Below are positions 28,013 through 37,095 of a stretch of DNA of 44,936 bases, piece after piece. The position numbers were made by a program, and so were the translations under genes. Position 1 is the stretch's first letter; each line of letters opens with the position of its first letter. Source of the DNA: Luteolibacter sp. (GTDB taxonomy: Bacteria; Verrucomicrobiota; Verrucomicrobiia; Verrucomicrobiales; Akkermansiaceae); the NCBI GenBank assembly GCA_030828305.1, contig JAURCU010000008.1, positions 1 through 44,936 of the forward strand. The letters run 5' to 3'. Under the pieces are notes generated by a model. The model was given only the letters and a program-made list of their open reading frames with translations, was not told the DNA's origin and did no database searches.

Positions 28013-30637
28013 TCACTTGGCCATCTGCGACCGCATCTCTTCACGGAAGGCCTCATCGATACCCAACTGCTTACTACGCTGGCTGATGTCAGCATCCATT
28101 CTGGCCCTGCGCTTACAGATCAGATCGGCATCGGCGAAAGCCTTGCTCCATTCCTTTAGGGCAGCATAGGCGCGGGCGCGGGCGCGCAGGTGGGCCAAGA
28201 GATGATCCTCCCGGCGATTGATGGTTCGGCCCTCCTTGTCTGACTCTCCGGGGTCGAGGTGAGGCGCCAGAACGAGAATCATTTTCTTGGCAGCTTCGGC
28301 TTCTCCCCTGTCGATCATGGCCTGGATCTTCAGTGCATCCTGATGGGCCACGCCATTCTTGAGCATGTTGCCGAAAATATTGCCGATTCTCATGGAGGCA
28401 GGCGTGAGTCCGGACTGCGTTATCAACACCCGTCCCTGCTTGTCGATCAGCACGGCATTGAGCCCACTCTTCATGCTCGGAAGACCCATGCGCCGTACCA
28501 GCGGATGATCCTGGCCGCCTGGCAGCGCCAACATGGTGCAGGGCATTTCCTTCTCGGAGCGATCCTTGAAGATTTCTGAATATGGCTCATCACCAAATAC
28601 GGCGAGAGCCACCTCGACATCGGCACCGGGGCGGTTTGCAGCAAAAGACGCCGCGCTCTGAATGGAACTGAAAGGCGAGGGCGGCAAGCCGTCTTCGCGC
28701 TTTCGGCTCCATGGCGGAGCAGCAGAAAAGAGAATAGCGGTATAATCGGCTTTCAGGTCCTCGGGTATGCGAAAGGCCCTGCCGTCAGCTTGTTTCAGCT
28801 CTGCTTTGAGCATGCGCTGCGCGGGCTCAGGCCTGCCATGCGTGGCGAAGTGGCCCTGACGAAGGTCGTAGATCCAGCCAAAGGTAAAGGGAGGATGAGA
28901 CAGCCAATACTGGTGGTGGCGGTCGAGCAAGAAGGCGCTAAACGCCCACATGGCAGGTTGTTCGGTATGCTCCTTGAGGATGCGATTGCGGATCTGTTCG
29001 TAACGGACTCGGTTTCCTGCATCGAGGCATAACAGAGTGGCCACGGCAAGCGACGGACCATCTGCCTCGTCTTCGCAAAAGGCATCGATTATAGCTGAGG
29101 TGTCGGCATCCCGGGCACGCATGGCCTGCCGTGCGAGACAGAAGCGGGCGACAAGGTCGCCGCCCTCCGGATAGCCTGCCTCGAGCGCTGCTTTCGCTTC
29201 AACAAAAGCGGCTTCAAGATGAGTGGTTTTGAAATCCGTCTTCCACAGGCCCATCAACGCGACGATGAGACGGTCACGTACCATCCACAGGTCGGATGCA
29301 TCCGTGTGCTCGGCGATGACCTTTTGGCAGAGATCGACCGCCTTGGTGTAGTTGGCGAGTTGCTCGGCATACGTCAGCTCGTTGCGAATGATTGCCGAGA
29401 CAAAGCAGGACTGGATGGCGTCGAGCTTCTCTTCGGGTACACTTTTAGCCGTGGGTCGGATCGTCTTGAAGTGGGAACCCTGAACCAGAAAATCACCGGC
29501 GCTGACCGACGAGAGATGGGATAGATAGGCCGGTTGGGTCCAGCTACGCGCGATCAACGAGCCAAGGGTTCCCAGGTAGTTGGGAGCGCCCGTCTCCCGG
29601 TGACGACGAATGCCGCCCATGGCGATGGCCGCCTTTCCGGTGCCACTGACGCGCAAGAGAAAGGGATCACTTCCCGCATAAGCCCTGTAGAATGGATGTG
29701 CCCTGCCTTCCGGCAGATGGATACAGGGCCAGTCGGCCCCAAGACCACGCACTATGGATTCACCGCCATCTTTCAGACCATCGACATTGCAGCTAAGAAT
29801 GGGAATACGGCCCTTGATCTTGTCTTTCTCCTGGTGAGCAGCAGCAACCAGCGCCTTGAGGTGGTCGAAGCCCTCTCCCTCCCTCGACCAAAAGAGGATG
29901 ATGGGTGCATTTCCGAAGGCATCCATGGGGAAGTAAAAGCCCCTGCCATTCGAATTCCTCAGGCTGCCGGCCAAGGTGGCAGCGAAGAACTCGCCTTTAA
30001 AGTGTTCGCGTTGGAACATGATCATCTCCCGATCGGCGCCATAGTGATAATCGATGGCCTGGCGCAGATCGTTGATCAACTCGCTATCGCCAAGCTCAGT
30101 GGCCATGAGGATGGCCGTCTTGATGGCCTCTTTGCCTGCAGGCGTGCCGATATAGCGCTCCACAAAAGGCATCAGGGCATCCCCCCTCTCCTTGGCACTT
30201 GCCCCTTTCTTGGCTAACTCCACCTGGGAAAGCAAAAGGTCGGGCTTGAGGCGAAGCTCCGCAAACTCCTTGGGTGCCTTCACCAACTCTCGACAGGTCT
30301 CGATCACGGCGGCGCGATGCTTGGGATCGTCTTCGAGCTTGATCAACGTTTGCTGGGCACGCAAGAGCAGTTGCAAAAGGGTCCAGCGCTCCGGCTGATC
30401 GCCGGCAGCCTGGATGGCAGCTTCGGCATCGCGGATGACCTTGCGGACCGAAAGCCGTTGCCGGGAAAAAGACTCGCTGCCGTCGATGGATCTCAGTGCT
30501 TCCTCGAGCTTGGGTAGGACCTCGGCGCGCAACGCGGGAGTGCCCGTCAGAGTCGAACCAAGTGCCACAATAAGGACCAGAGTCGGACCTAAGCTCGAAA
30601 GCTGAATCAAGGGAATGCCAGGAAGTTCATTTTTCAC
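28013..30637 (-). CDS. Large exported protein with thioredoxin-like and TPR-like regions
   Basis: This protein of up to 874 residues has a hydrophobic N-terminal segment (TLVLIVALGSTLTGTPALRA) that looks like a signal peptide. A helical region follows (about 45-210). A thioredoxin-like stretch comes next (NAPIILFWSREGEGFDHL, about 240-300), lacking the CxxC redox pair. The middle and C-terminal parts are helical, TPR-like, and a second thioredoxin-like strand set appears near AVLIDKQGRVLITQSG. Without CxxC it is unlikely to be a redox enzyme; a binding or scaffold role is possible. The start is uncertain: the GTG at 30637 lies inside a dispersed repeat copy, and no good internal ATG precedes the signal peptide. 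It stands alone between two repeat copies. Confidence 0.7.
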   Translation of the reverse strand: MKNELPGIPLIQLSSLGPTLVLIVALGSTLTGTPALRAEVLPKLEEALRSIDGSESFSRQRLSVRKVIRDAEAAIQAAGDQPERWTLLQLLLRAQQTLIKLEDDPKHRAAVIETCRELVKAPKEFAELRLKPDLLLSQVELAKKGASAKERGDALMPFVERYIGTPAGKEAIKTAILMATELGDSELINDLRQAIDYHYGADREMIMFQREHFKGEFFAATLAGSLRNSNGRGFYFPMDAFGNAPIILFWSREGEGFDHLKALVAAAHQEKDKIKGRIPILSCNVDGLKDGGESIVRGLGADWPCIHLPEGRAHPFYRAYAGSDPFLLRVSGTGKAAIAMGGIRRHRETGAPNYLGTLGSLIARSWTQPAYLSHLSSVSAGDFLVQGSHFKTIRPTAKSVPEEKLDAIQSCFVSAIIRNELTYAEQLANYTKAVDLCQKVIAEHTDASDLWMVRDRLIVALMGLWKTDFKTTHLEAAFVEAKAALEAGYPEGGDLVARFCLARQAMRARDADTSAIIDAFCEDEADGPSLAVATLLCLDAGNRVRYEQIRNRILKEHTEQPAMWAFSAFLLDRHHQYWLSHPPFTFGWIYDLRQGHFATHGRPEPAQRMLKAELKQADGRAFRIPEDLKADYTAILFSAAPPWSRKREDGLPPSPFSSIQSAASFAANRPGADVEVALAVFGDEPYSEIFKDRSEKEMPCTMLALPGGQDHPLVRRMGLPSMKSGLNAVLIDKQGRVLITQSGLTPASMRIGNIFGNMLKNGVAHQDALKIQAMIDRGEAEAAKKMILVLAPHLDPGESDKEGRTINRREDHLLAHLRARARAYAALKEWSKAFADADLICKRRARMDADISQRSKQLGIDEAFREEMRSQMAK

Positions 30638-30697
30638 CCTCGGAGAAAATACCCCCTGTCCCCCGCTTCAGGAAGCGGTAAAGGGGATTTGCGGGGG
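30612..30697 (+). repeat. Dispersed palindromic repeat, copy 8
   Basis: The head AAGTTCATTTTTCACCCTCG is followed by GAGAAAATACCCC; the tail is CGCTTCAGGAAGCGGTAAA then GGGG. It covers the GTG start codon of the minus-strand gene ending at 30637. Confidence 0.8.
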
Positions 30698-30710
30698 AAA
30701 AGCAAATCCC
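30684..30710. repeat. Perfect 9-bp inverted repeat at repeat copy 8 tail
   Basis: GGGATTTGC and GCAAATCCC enclose a nine-base loop. The right arm reads, on the minus strand, as the head of the same dispersed repeat (GGGATTTGCTTTTC). This looks like an inverted partial second copy joined to copy 8. Confidence 0.7.
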
Positions 30711-30730
30711 ATTCTCCATCAAAGGGCCAC

Positions 30731-30866
30731 TCAATCGGCTAGCAGCTTCAGATTGGCCTCGGCAAAGGCCTGCCCCAAAACAACATTGGCCGGATCGGCT
30801 GGCACCTTCGTCACATGCTCCTAGGTCAACCGATAGTAGTGGCCGGGCGCCTTGGTCTTTTTTGGG
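30731..30866 (-). pseudogene. Decayed coding remnant, unidentified
   Basis: On the minus strand one frame reads GHYYRLT, then an in-frame TAG, then EHVTKVPADPANVVLGQAF and AEANLKLLAD before a stop. The peptide looks like the genuine C-terminus of a protein, but no start is present and I do not recognise the family. It lies between the 3' end of the beta-strand repeat gene and a repeat copy, as do other scraps here. Confidence 0.35.
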
Positions 30867-30895
30867 TGCGGATTTGAAAGCGCATAGTGGTTTGG

Positions 30896-33628
30896 TCAGG
30901 GCGAGCTCTGCGAGGCGGTCACCCTCAGAAAGAGTCGCCGGTTGGCGCCGTTGGTGACCGTGGCGGTTACTTGCACGGCGTCGAGGCCCGGCGCCTCCTG
31001 ATCGTCAGTCACCACCGCGTTGATCGTCGCCGTCACCCCGTTGCCGTCAGTGGCGCCTGAGGCATTCCACGACACTAGATCGCTGGACCACTCATAACCA
31101 CCGGTTACGTCGCTTGCCAGAGTGTTGGTCTGCGTGTGGGCGGCGGTCACGCTGGAGCCGGTCGTGCTGGCGATGGTCAGCCCGGCATTGAAAACGTCGG
31201 GCGCGGTACCAAGGAAGTTCTCCACACCGTTGTCGATGCCATCGCCATCGGGGTCCTGGCCGAAGCCACTCTGGGCACCAACTCCCGGGAAGCCACCGAT
31301 CCACGTGGCGAAGTCGTCGGGCGGGATGCCGGCGGTATAGGTCAGTTCAAGCGATAGCGAGTCGGCGCTGAGCTGGACGCCCCAGGTTCCTGAGCTGCCA
31401 GTCGCCGCGGCGAAGGCACTATCATCGATGACAACCGCGTCGAGGTTGATAACGGTGATGGCGTTCGTCGAGGTTGCCAGCGTGAAGGTGGTATTGGTCT
31501 CCGAGAAGTTCGCCACCGAGAGCGGGCTGACCACGATGGTGATCGGTGTGGCGGCGGTGGCTGGATCGCTCAGACCGGAATCGACGAACTCGATGAACTG
31601 GGCGGTGGTCGTGTCGTAGCCGCTGCCGGTCGTCCCGGTAAAGTCGCTGATTTCCCAAGTGTAGGATGAGTCCCCGACGAAGAGCAGCTTGGAGTCGAAG
31701 CTCAGGGTGCCGACCGAGGCGCCCGGGGCGAGGTTACCAAATATCGTGGTGGACTCGCTGATGGTGCCGGTGCCACCAAGCGTGCCCTCGGGGTTGACGT
31801 TGACCAGTGAGTTGGGGAGCGAGCCGTTCACGAGCAGAGTACCGCTCTCGATCAAGGTGCTCCCGCTGTAGGTCTTGGTGCTGTCGGCAATGGTGACGAC
31901 CTGAGTCGAAGTATCGCCGCGGCCTGCGTCCGCAGGGATGCCGATGCGCACGGAGCCGGTGCCGCTGATGTCGGAGCCAATCGAATGGGTGTCGGTGCGT
32001 GAGAAGGTTAGGGTGCCATTATTGACCACCGTGGTGGTTCCGAGCGAGCCGAAGGCGTCGGCATTGAGACCGGTGCCGTTGACGTCCGCCTCACCCGGCA
32101 CGCCGCCGATCCGAACGGGTGTGTCGGGGCCGATGGTCAGAGTGCCTCCCAGGGTCACGTCATTGGTGATCACCATGCCGCGGTTCGTATCGTTCATCGC
32201 CCCGGTGGCGTCCTGAAGCGTCAGGTTGCCGGCACCCGAAATGGCTCCCTGCAGTTTGAGGGATCGATCATTACCGGTCGCACGGTTGCGGATGAAGTTG
32301 TCGGGGCCGGCCGCCTCAATCGGATTGGTCCAGGTCCAGTTACCCTCAATGCCGGAAAGAGAACCGCTAGTCTCTGCGTCGCCAAGGATGAGGGTGCCGG
32401 TGCCGTGGCTCGTGGCACCGTTGCGGATCGATTGCCACTCGGATCCGTTGATCAGGCGAACGTCTCCCGAAAAATCCGCCCAGGTGCCTGCGGCATTGAA
32501 ACCCGTGCCGCCGCCCGGATAGGTGAAGAACAATCCCCCCCCATCAATCAACAGCTCGCCGGCTCCGGAGAGCTGGCGCAGCTTGACCTTGGCTTTGTAG
32601 TCCAGGGTGTCCGATCGCGAGATGACAAGCGAAGCTCCAGTGGCGATGCTCACCGGGCCCTCGCCGATCTCCCCTGCAGTGGCGCCATCACCGGCGGTCA
32701 GTGTTCCGCCCTCGATTGTCGTTCCGCCTGAATACGCATGATCGGCAGTGAGGGTCAGGGAGCCCGGCCCCTGCTTGGTCAGCAGTCCCGATCCAACCAG
32801 CGGCGCGCCTCCAATGGTATAGGCAAGCCCATCGTTGTTGACCGTGAAGTTGCCTGGTGCCACGAACACGCCGACCGTCACGTTTCCGTTTGCAGCAGTA
32901 TCGTCGAAGGTTGCGAGATCATCGTTGGCAAAAGTGGCTGGCGAGTTATCGAGTAGCTTCCAGTTGCTCGTGGCGGTATCCCAGTTGCCGTCTGTCGCGG
33001 CCGTCCAGACAACCTCTTTTGGCGGTATACCGGCGTTGGTCGAGACCACGAATGAGACGTCGAATGCACCGCCGAAGGGTTGCGCGCCAGCGCTGAACAG
33101 GGCGCCATCGGTGATGGCAACGCCTCCAGCATTGGTCAGCGCCGCCCGAAACGGCGCGTGATCGTTGGTTGCGTTGTTGAAGCTGAAGACATAGACCGTG
33201 TTATCCGAGAGGACTTCACCGCTGAAGTCGAACTGGACCGCCAGGTTGCCCGCCGGCGCCAGGCTTGCCGTGTTGGTGGAGACGGCAACCTCGGTCCCCG
33301 GATCCCAAGTTGAAAAATCGCCGTCTGTGTCGGTGAAAAGCTTCAGGGTGAACGGGCCGACCGGGTCGGCTCCGCCAATTGTGGAGGGTGTGATGATGGT
33401 GATCGACTCCAGTTGATTGTCCTCTCCGAGGGTTCCTGTGGTGAAGGTCTGACCCGCTTCTTGGGCCAAGCCGGCTTGGTTGTTGGGTGGAGTCGTATCG
33501 ATGATATCGACGGCGGATGCGCAAATCGTTCCCAACAACAGGAAGGCCAGAGAGCCTAGGGGGAAACGGGCGTCGGCTGCGAGGGGGGTGACTGAGGCTG
33601 GTAGCAGGGTTTTCATCTTTTGCAGCAT
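30896..33628 (-). CDS. Autotransporter-associated beta-strand repeat (PATR) surface protein
   Basis: This 910-residue exported protein has a signal peptide (LGSLAFLLLGTICASA). An N-terminal choice-of-anchor-like domain (about 40-200) is followed by beta-helix repeats such as GPGSLTLTADHAYSGGTTI followed by EGGTL, and KTYSGSTLIESGTLLVNG near 575-590, typical of the autotransporter-associated repeat. Toward the end comes a Ca-binding stretch (DPDGDGIDNGVENFLGT) and a C-terminal domain (YEWSSDLVSWNASG, LFLRVTASQ) seen on many secreted proteins of this phylum. No beta-barrel translocator is present, so it is not a classical autotransporter. It is probably a long surface or extracellular fibre-like protein. 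The ATG at 33628 follows GGAAAG at a fair distance; an ATG at 33616 is the alternative. Confidence 0.85.
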   Translation of the reverse strand: MLQKMKTLLPASVTPLAADARFPLGSLAFLLLGTICASAVDIIDTTPPNNQAGLAQEAGQTFTTGTLGEDNQLESITIITPSTIGGADPVGPFTLKLFTDTDGDFSTWDPGTEVAVSTNTASLAPAGNLAVQFDFSGEVLSDNTVYVFSFNNATNDHAPFRAALTNAGGVAITDGALFSAGAQPFGGAFDVSFVVSTNAGIPPKEVVWTAATDGNWDTATSNWKLLDNSPATFANDDLATFDDTAANGNVTVGVFVAPGNFTVNNDGLAYTIGGAPLVGSGLLTKQGPGSLTLTADHAYSGGTTIEGGTLTAGDGATAGEIGEGPVSIATGASLVISRSDTLDYKAKVKLRQLSGAGELLIDGGGLFFTYPGGGTGFNAAGTWADFSGDVRLINGSEWQSIRNGATSHGTGTLILGDAETSGSLSGIEGNWTWTNPIEAAGPDNFIRNRATGNDRSLKLQGAISGAGNLTLQDATGAMNDTNRGMVITNDVTLGGTLTIGPDTPVRIGGVPGEADVNGTGLNADAFGSLGTTTVVNNGTLTFSRTDTHSIGSDISGTGSVRIGIPADAGRGDTSTQVVTIADSTKTYSGSTLIESGTLLVNGSLPNSLVNVNPEGTLGGTGTISESTTIFGNLAPGASVGTLSFDSKLLFVGDSSYTWEISDFTGTTGSGYDTTTAQFIEFVDSGLSDPATAATPITIVVSPLSVANFSETNTTFTLATSTNAITVINLDAVVIDDSAFAAATGSSGTWGVQLSADSLSLELTYTAGIPPDDFATWIGGFPGVGAQSGFGQDPDGDGIDNGVENFLGTAPDVFNAGLTIASTTGSSVTAAHTQTNTLASDVTGGYEWSSDLVSWNASGATDGNGVTATINAVVTDDQEAPGLDAVQVTATVTNGANRRLFLRVTASQSSP

Positions 33629-33946
33629 GATTGCTTTCCACTTTGTTGCGGTTGGCGATATTTGGCAATCAGCGGCAACTGGATGGGTCGACAGACCGGA
33701 AACGAACGCTCAGGCGGCGGAGGGACTTGCCACATCAAGCCTGCACGCAGGCAGCGTTGCTTTCGTCAACCGCTTCGGCCCTGCCAGGGGGCGCTATGCA
33801 ATGGGCGAAGCAATGGTGAATTGATTGATGCAGCCACAGCCGTTGGCTGGTGAAGCGGCATGCGTGAAAATGCGGGCGAATTGCCCTTCCTTGGGGCTTT
33901 CGCTACCCTTCTGAATGCCATGAATTTGTTTTTACTCTCGGGGCAA
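33629..33946. other. Intergenic region with partial repeat
   Basis: These 318 bases separate two minus-strand genes. They should hold the promoter of the beta-strand repeat gene. No gene is supported. A truncated dispersed repeat occupies the right end. Confidence 0.5.
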
Positions 33947-33953
33947 CTATTCC
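33911..33953 (+). repeat. Dispersed palindromic repeat, copy 9 (head only)
   Basis: GAATGCCATGAATTTG, TTTTTACTCTCGGGG and CAACTATTCC match the head half of the family; the tail is absent. It overlaps the stop codon of the minus-strand amt gene. Confidence 0.6.
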
Positions 33954-35272
33954 AGGTGATAAGCAGTTTCACCATGCTCAGCTTGGTCCAGACCAGTGTG
34001 TTCGACTTCTTGGTCAACACGTATCCCTGTGGTCATCTTGCAGATAAACACAATGATCACCGTGCCAACTGCAGACCATGCAACGACAGCTGCAAGCGCG
34101 CTCACTTGGGTGACAAGTTGCTCACCCATGTTGAATTCACCTGAACCACCAAAAGCCGAGGTGCCGAACACTGCAACCAACAGTGTACCCATGATGCCGC
34201 CAATACCGTGCACCGCAAAGACATCCAGGGTATCATCGATTTTCATCTTTTGCTTCACCACACCACACATGAAGTAGCAAACAAGGCCAGCCAGAAATCC
34301 GAGCAGGATCGCTCCCAACGGCCCAACGTGACCTGAAGCAGGCGTTATCGTCGCCAATCCCGCAACCATGCCGGTCACGATGCCGACCAAGCCCGGCTTG
34401 CCAGTTTTGATCCACTCAATGGTCATCCAAGTCAAACTCGCAACCGCAGCTGAAATATGAGTGACCAGCATGGTCATCCCTGCAGATTCATTTGCTGCCA
34501 GCTGACTACCCGCATTAAAACCAAACCAGCCGACCCACAACATCGATGCGCCTATCATCACCATGCCCGGGCTATGTGGCACATGCAGTTTCCCGGGAAA
34601 GCCCTCTCGTGGTCCCACAAAGTAAGCCAATAACAGCGCAGAGACACCCGCAGTCGCGTGCACCACGATACCTCCAGCCAAATCAATGGTGCCAAGGTCC
34701 AATAACCAGCCGTTTTCAGACCATACCCAATGAGTCACCGGCGCGTAAACCACTATCAGCCAAAGCGCCGTAAACAGCAAAATAGCAGCAAACTTCATGC
34801 GCTCCACAAACGCTCCCACAATCAATGCTGGGGTAATGATCGCGAAGGTCATTTGAAACATCACAAATACAGTTTCCGGAATATCACCAGAAAGACTCTC
34901 CGGCCCGATCCCCCGCAGGCCAACCTTCGACAGCCCGCCGACCCAACTGGTGCCATCAGCAAACGCCATGCTGTAAAGCACACCGACCCATAGGACCGAA
35001 GCCAGACATGCGATCGCAAAACAATGCATCAGCACAGAGAGCACATTTTGCGCTCGCACCAGGCCACCATAGAATAATGCCAAACCCGGCAATGTCATGA
35101 ACAACACCAACACTGTCGCGGTCAGCATCCAGGCAGTGTTTCCACTGTCAGCGCCAGTAGCCACAGTAACGGCTTGATCGGCTACTTCGATCACAGGGGC
35201 CTCTTGAGCCGATAAAAAGCCTGATGCCAGCAACAGCATCAGAAACGAAATCATACGGAGCACACTCTTCAT
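33947..35272 (-). CDS. amt: Ammonium transporter
   Basis: This 441-residue protein has a signal-peptide-like N-terminus (MKSVLRMISFLMLLLASGFLSA), as many Amt proteins do, then eleven membrane helices. Family motifs are seen: LFYGGLVRAQNVLS, VGAFVERMKF, GGIVVHATAGVSALL (the first pore His), MLWVGWFGFNAGSQL, and DVFAVHGIGGIMGTLL (the second pore His). It imports ammonium or ammonia by the Amt pore. The frame opens at 35326, but the first 18 codons lie partly in a repeat copy, so I use the ATG at 35272. No glnK regulator gene is adjacent, which is unusual. The gene is bracketed by two dispersed repeat copies in the same orientation; the left one overlaps its stop codon. Confidence 0.93.
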   Translation of the reverse strand: MKSVLRMISFLMLLLASGFLSAQEAPVIEVADQAVTVATGADSGNTAWMLTATVLVLFMTLPGLALFYGGLVRAQNVLSVLMHCFAIACLASVLWVGVLYSMAFADGTSWVGGLSKVGLRGIGPESLSGDIPETVFVMFQMTFAIITPALIVGAFVERMKFAAILLFTALWLIVVYAPVTHWVWSENGWLLDLGTIDLAGGIVVHATAGVSALLLAYFVGPREGFPGKLHVPHSPGMVMIGASMLWVGWFGFNAGSQLAANESAGMTMLVTHISAAVASLTWMTIEWIKTGKPGLVGIVTGMVAGLATITPASGHVGPLGAILLGFLAGLVCYFMCGVVKQKMKIDDTLDVFAVHGIGGIMGTLLVAVFGTSAFGGSGEFNMGEQLVTQVSALAAVVAWSAVGTVIIVFICKMTTGIRVDQEVEHTGLDQAEHGETAYHLE

Positions 35273-35325
35273 TGTTAGTTGGGTGGTTAAAACATGCACA
35301 GAAGGGCACTCCGCTCTGTAGAGCA

Positions 35326-35406
35326 AAGATGCCAGGAATTGACTTTTTCACCCTCGGGCAGAATGCCTCCAGCGCGCCGCTTGAGGGAGAAAAAAGGGGG
35401 GGTTGT
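35326..35406 (+). repeat. Dispersed palindromic repeat, copy 10
   Basis: The head is GGAATTGACTTTTTCACCC then TCGGGCAGAATGCC; the tail is CGCTTGAGGGAGAAAAAAGG then GGGG. The arms CTTTTTCACCCTC and GAGGGAGAAAAAAG give the best stem of the family. It lies upstream of amt. Confidence 0.85.
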
Positions 35407-35532
35407 CGAGCCCATCCCTAAGGTTCTGTTTGTAAGTGATGTTGATTGTTACACACGAACCATTAGTGACGTTTTCTTTAATCTACCCTAACTTGGCATA
35501 GCCAAACTTGACCAGACAAAATACACAGGGTG

Positions 35533-35886
35533 ATGGACGCACAAAACAAATCTCTATGGAGTAAGATGGATGGCGCGCAGAAATTCTGCATGATCCTCCA
35601 TGTCGTGATTCTTCTCATGATTTTTCTTACAGGCCTGGGCATAGGGCTGGCAGGCGAGCTTGGTGGTTTTCAAGGGGCAATTCTCGGAGGGGTTGTACTG
35701 GGTTTGGTTTTGTGCCTGGGGTGGCTCATTTACATGATGCCATATATGATTGCATGCATCCGTGGCCTAGCAAACCAAGGGATGATTTTCGTGGCCAACT
35801 TGCTTTTGGGAGGCACAGGGATTGTATGGATAATCTGTCTGATTTTTGCGTTTAGCGGTGATAAAATTCTGGGTAAAAATGAATGA
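35533..35886 (+). CDS. Small membrane protein, superinfection-immunity-like family
   Basis: This 117-residue protein has a short polar N-terminus (MDAQNKSLWSKMDGAQKFCM) and two or three membrane helices. The block MMPYMIACIRGL, NQGMIFVANLLLGGTGIVWI and ICLIFAFSG matches the pattern of the superinfection immunity family (Y-x-x-P-x-I-I-A, N-x-x-x-I-x-x-x-N-L-x-L-G, G-W-I-x-A). Members occur in phages, where they block DNA entry, and widely in bacterial chromosomes with unknown role. No phage genes are near, so a phage-defence role is not shown. GTG at 35530 just precedes the ATG I chose. It is a single gene between two repeat copies. Confidence 0.6.
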   Translation: MDAQNKSLWSKMDGAQKFCMILHVVILLMIFLTGLGIGLAGELGGFQGAILGGVVLGLVLCLGWLIYMMPYMIACIRGLANQGMIFVANLLLGGTGIVWIICLIFAFSGDKILGKNE

Positions 35887-35924
35887 AATCTTCGTTGGCA
35901 CACCATGCGGAAAGCCAAAAACAG

Positions 35925-35974
35925 AGGATGCTGGAAATTTGCTTTTTGCCCTCGGCGACAATCCGCCCGTTAGA
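35925..35974 (+). repeat. Dispersed palindromic repeat, copy 11 (head only)
   Basis: GGATGCTGGAAATTTG is followed by CTTTTTGCCCTCGGCGACAA and then TCCGCCCG. The tail is missing. It ends at the stop codon of the minus-strand hydrolase gene. Confidence 0.7.
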
Positions 35975-37034
35975 AATCCCAGCGGTGCGCAGCGGCAACC
36001 CACTGGTAGCCCCTGCGGCCATTGGCGTGCTTGGCGTCCTTGGGGATGACCACACCTAGGCCAGGCCATGGCAGGTGGAAGCCATAGATTCGCTCGCGGG
36101 TGGCGGCGATTTCAGCGAAGACTTTATTGCGCGTTGCAATGGCGACTTGCGGATGGTGGTCAAAATCGATGAACCAGCTGGGGTTCTCGAACATCAGCAC
36201 GTGGTTGTGGGAAAGGTCGGAAATATGCAAAAGGGTTTCGCCTTCGGATGCGATGCGAAAAATCGCATGGCCGTCCGTGTGGCCGGGAGCGGAGATAATC
36301 GTCATCGCACCATCGAGGATCTGATCGCCGTCTTTGTGGATGACGAGGTTGGGCTGCAGGGTGTCAAAAGAGTTGCGAACGTTCCTGATCATCCCGGGGA
36401 TGTCGTCGGTGCGATGGGATTTGGAGAAGTCGGGCTCTTTGGCGCGCCAGAAGTCGAGCTCCTCACGGAGCACGTGCACGGCAGCGTTGGGAAACAGGAT
36501 TTTACCACCGCTGGCCAGACCACCGATGTGATCAATGTGTGAGTGACTGAGCATGGCATGGGTGACATCCGCGAAGGCGATCCCGATGGAATCCATCGCA
36601 TCGGCAAGCCAACCCCAGGTGGTTCTTTGGTGAGGGCCGAAACCCGCATCCACGAGAATGACTTCCTTATCCTTTCGCAGCAGCAGGATATTGACGTAGA
36701 GCGTCATGTCATCGGGCCGCTCCCCGAGGGCGGTGAGCGCTTTCGACATTTCGGGCCGATCTGCCGGCGGCCGCATTTTACGGCTTACACCTTTGGTGAA
36801 GGTGCCGTAACCGTCGCTGATCGACCACGCTTCGAATTTCCCGATCGAGAACTTGTAGATGTAGGGGTTCGATATCGTCTTTTCCGGAATCGCCTTACCC
36901 TCTGCGTCGGTTGGCGCGTCGGCCGCCACCTGCTTGGCGCAAAGGGCAGGTGCGGTGAGGCCGAGAGTGCCTATGGCCGCGCCTAAACCGCCAATGAAAT
37001 GGCGTCGTGAAGCTTCTGACTGAAGTTTGTCCAT
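35970..37034 (-). CDS. Tat-exported metallo-beta-lactamase-fold hydrolase
   Basis: This 354-residue protein has a twin-arginine signal (SRRHFIGGLGAAIGTLGLT) ending near ALCA. The metallo-beta-lactamase signature HSHIDHIGG lies at about residues 164-172; further metal-ligand candidates are SAPGHTDGHAIF and DLSHNHVL. The enzyme is therefore an exported dinuclear zinc hydrolase. Its substrate cannot be told from the motifs; lactonases, phosphodiesterases and related enzymes share the fold. The frame is open to 37151, but the residues before the Tat signal look non-coding, so I start at the ATG at 37034. The gene lies 61 bp after the nucleotidyltransferase-like gene on the same strand. Its stop codon touches a repeat copy. 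Confidence 0.85.
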   Translation of the reverse strand: MDKLQSEASRRHFIGGLGAAIGTLGLTAPALCAKQVAADAPTDAEGKAIPEKTISNPYIYKFSIGKFEAWSISDGYGTFTKGVSRKMRPPADRPEMSKALTALGERPDDMTLYVNILLLRKDKEVILVDAGFGPHQRTTWGWLADAMDSIGIAFADVTHAMLSHSHIDHIGGLASGGKILFPNAAVHVLREELDFWRAKEPDFSKSHRTDDIPGMIRNVRNSFDTLQPNLVIHKDGDQILDGAMTIISAPGHTDGHAIFRIASEGETLLHISDLSHNHVLMFENPSWFIDFDHHPQVAIATRNKVFAEIAATRERIYGFHLPWPGLGVVIPKDAKHANGRRGYQWVAAAHRWDF

Positions 37035-37095
37035 GAAGATAGAACGCGGGCGCAGAGGCTGAAGTTTCGGGGAAGTATCAAGAAGTCGACGGCAT

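Noticed and set aside
30896-33628. Classical autotransporter
   Set aside because: The beta-strand repeats are present, but there is no C-terminal translocator barrel.
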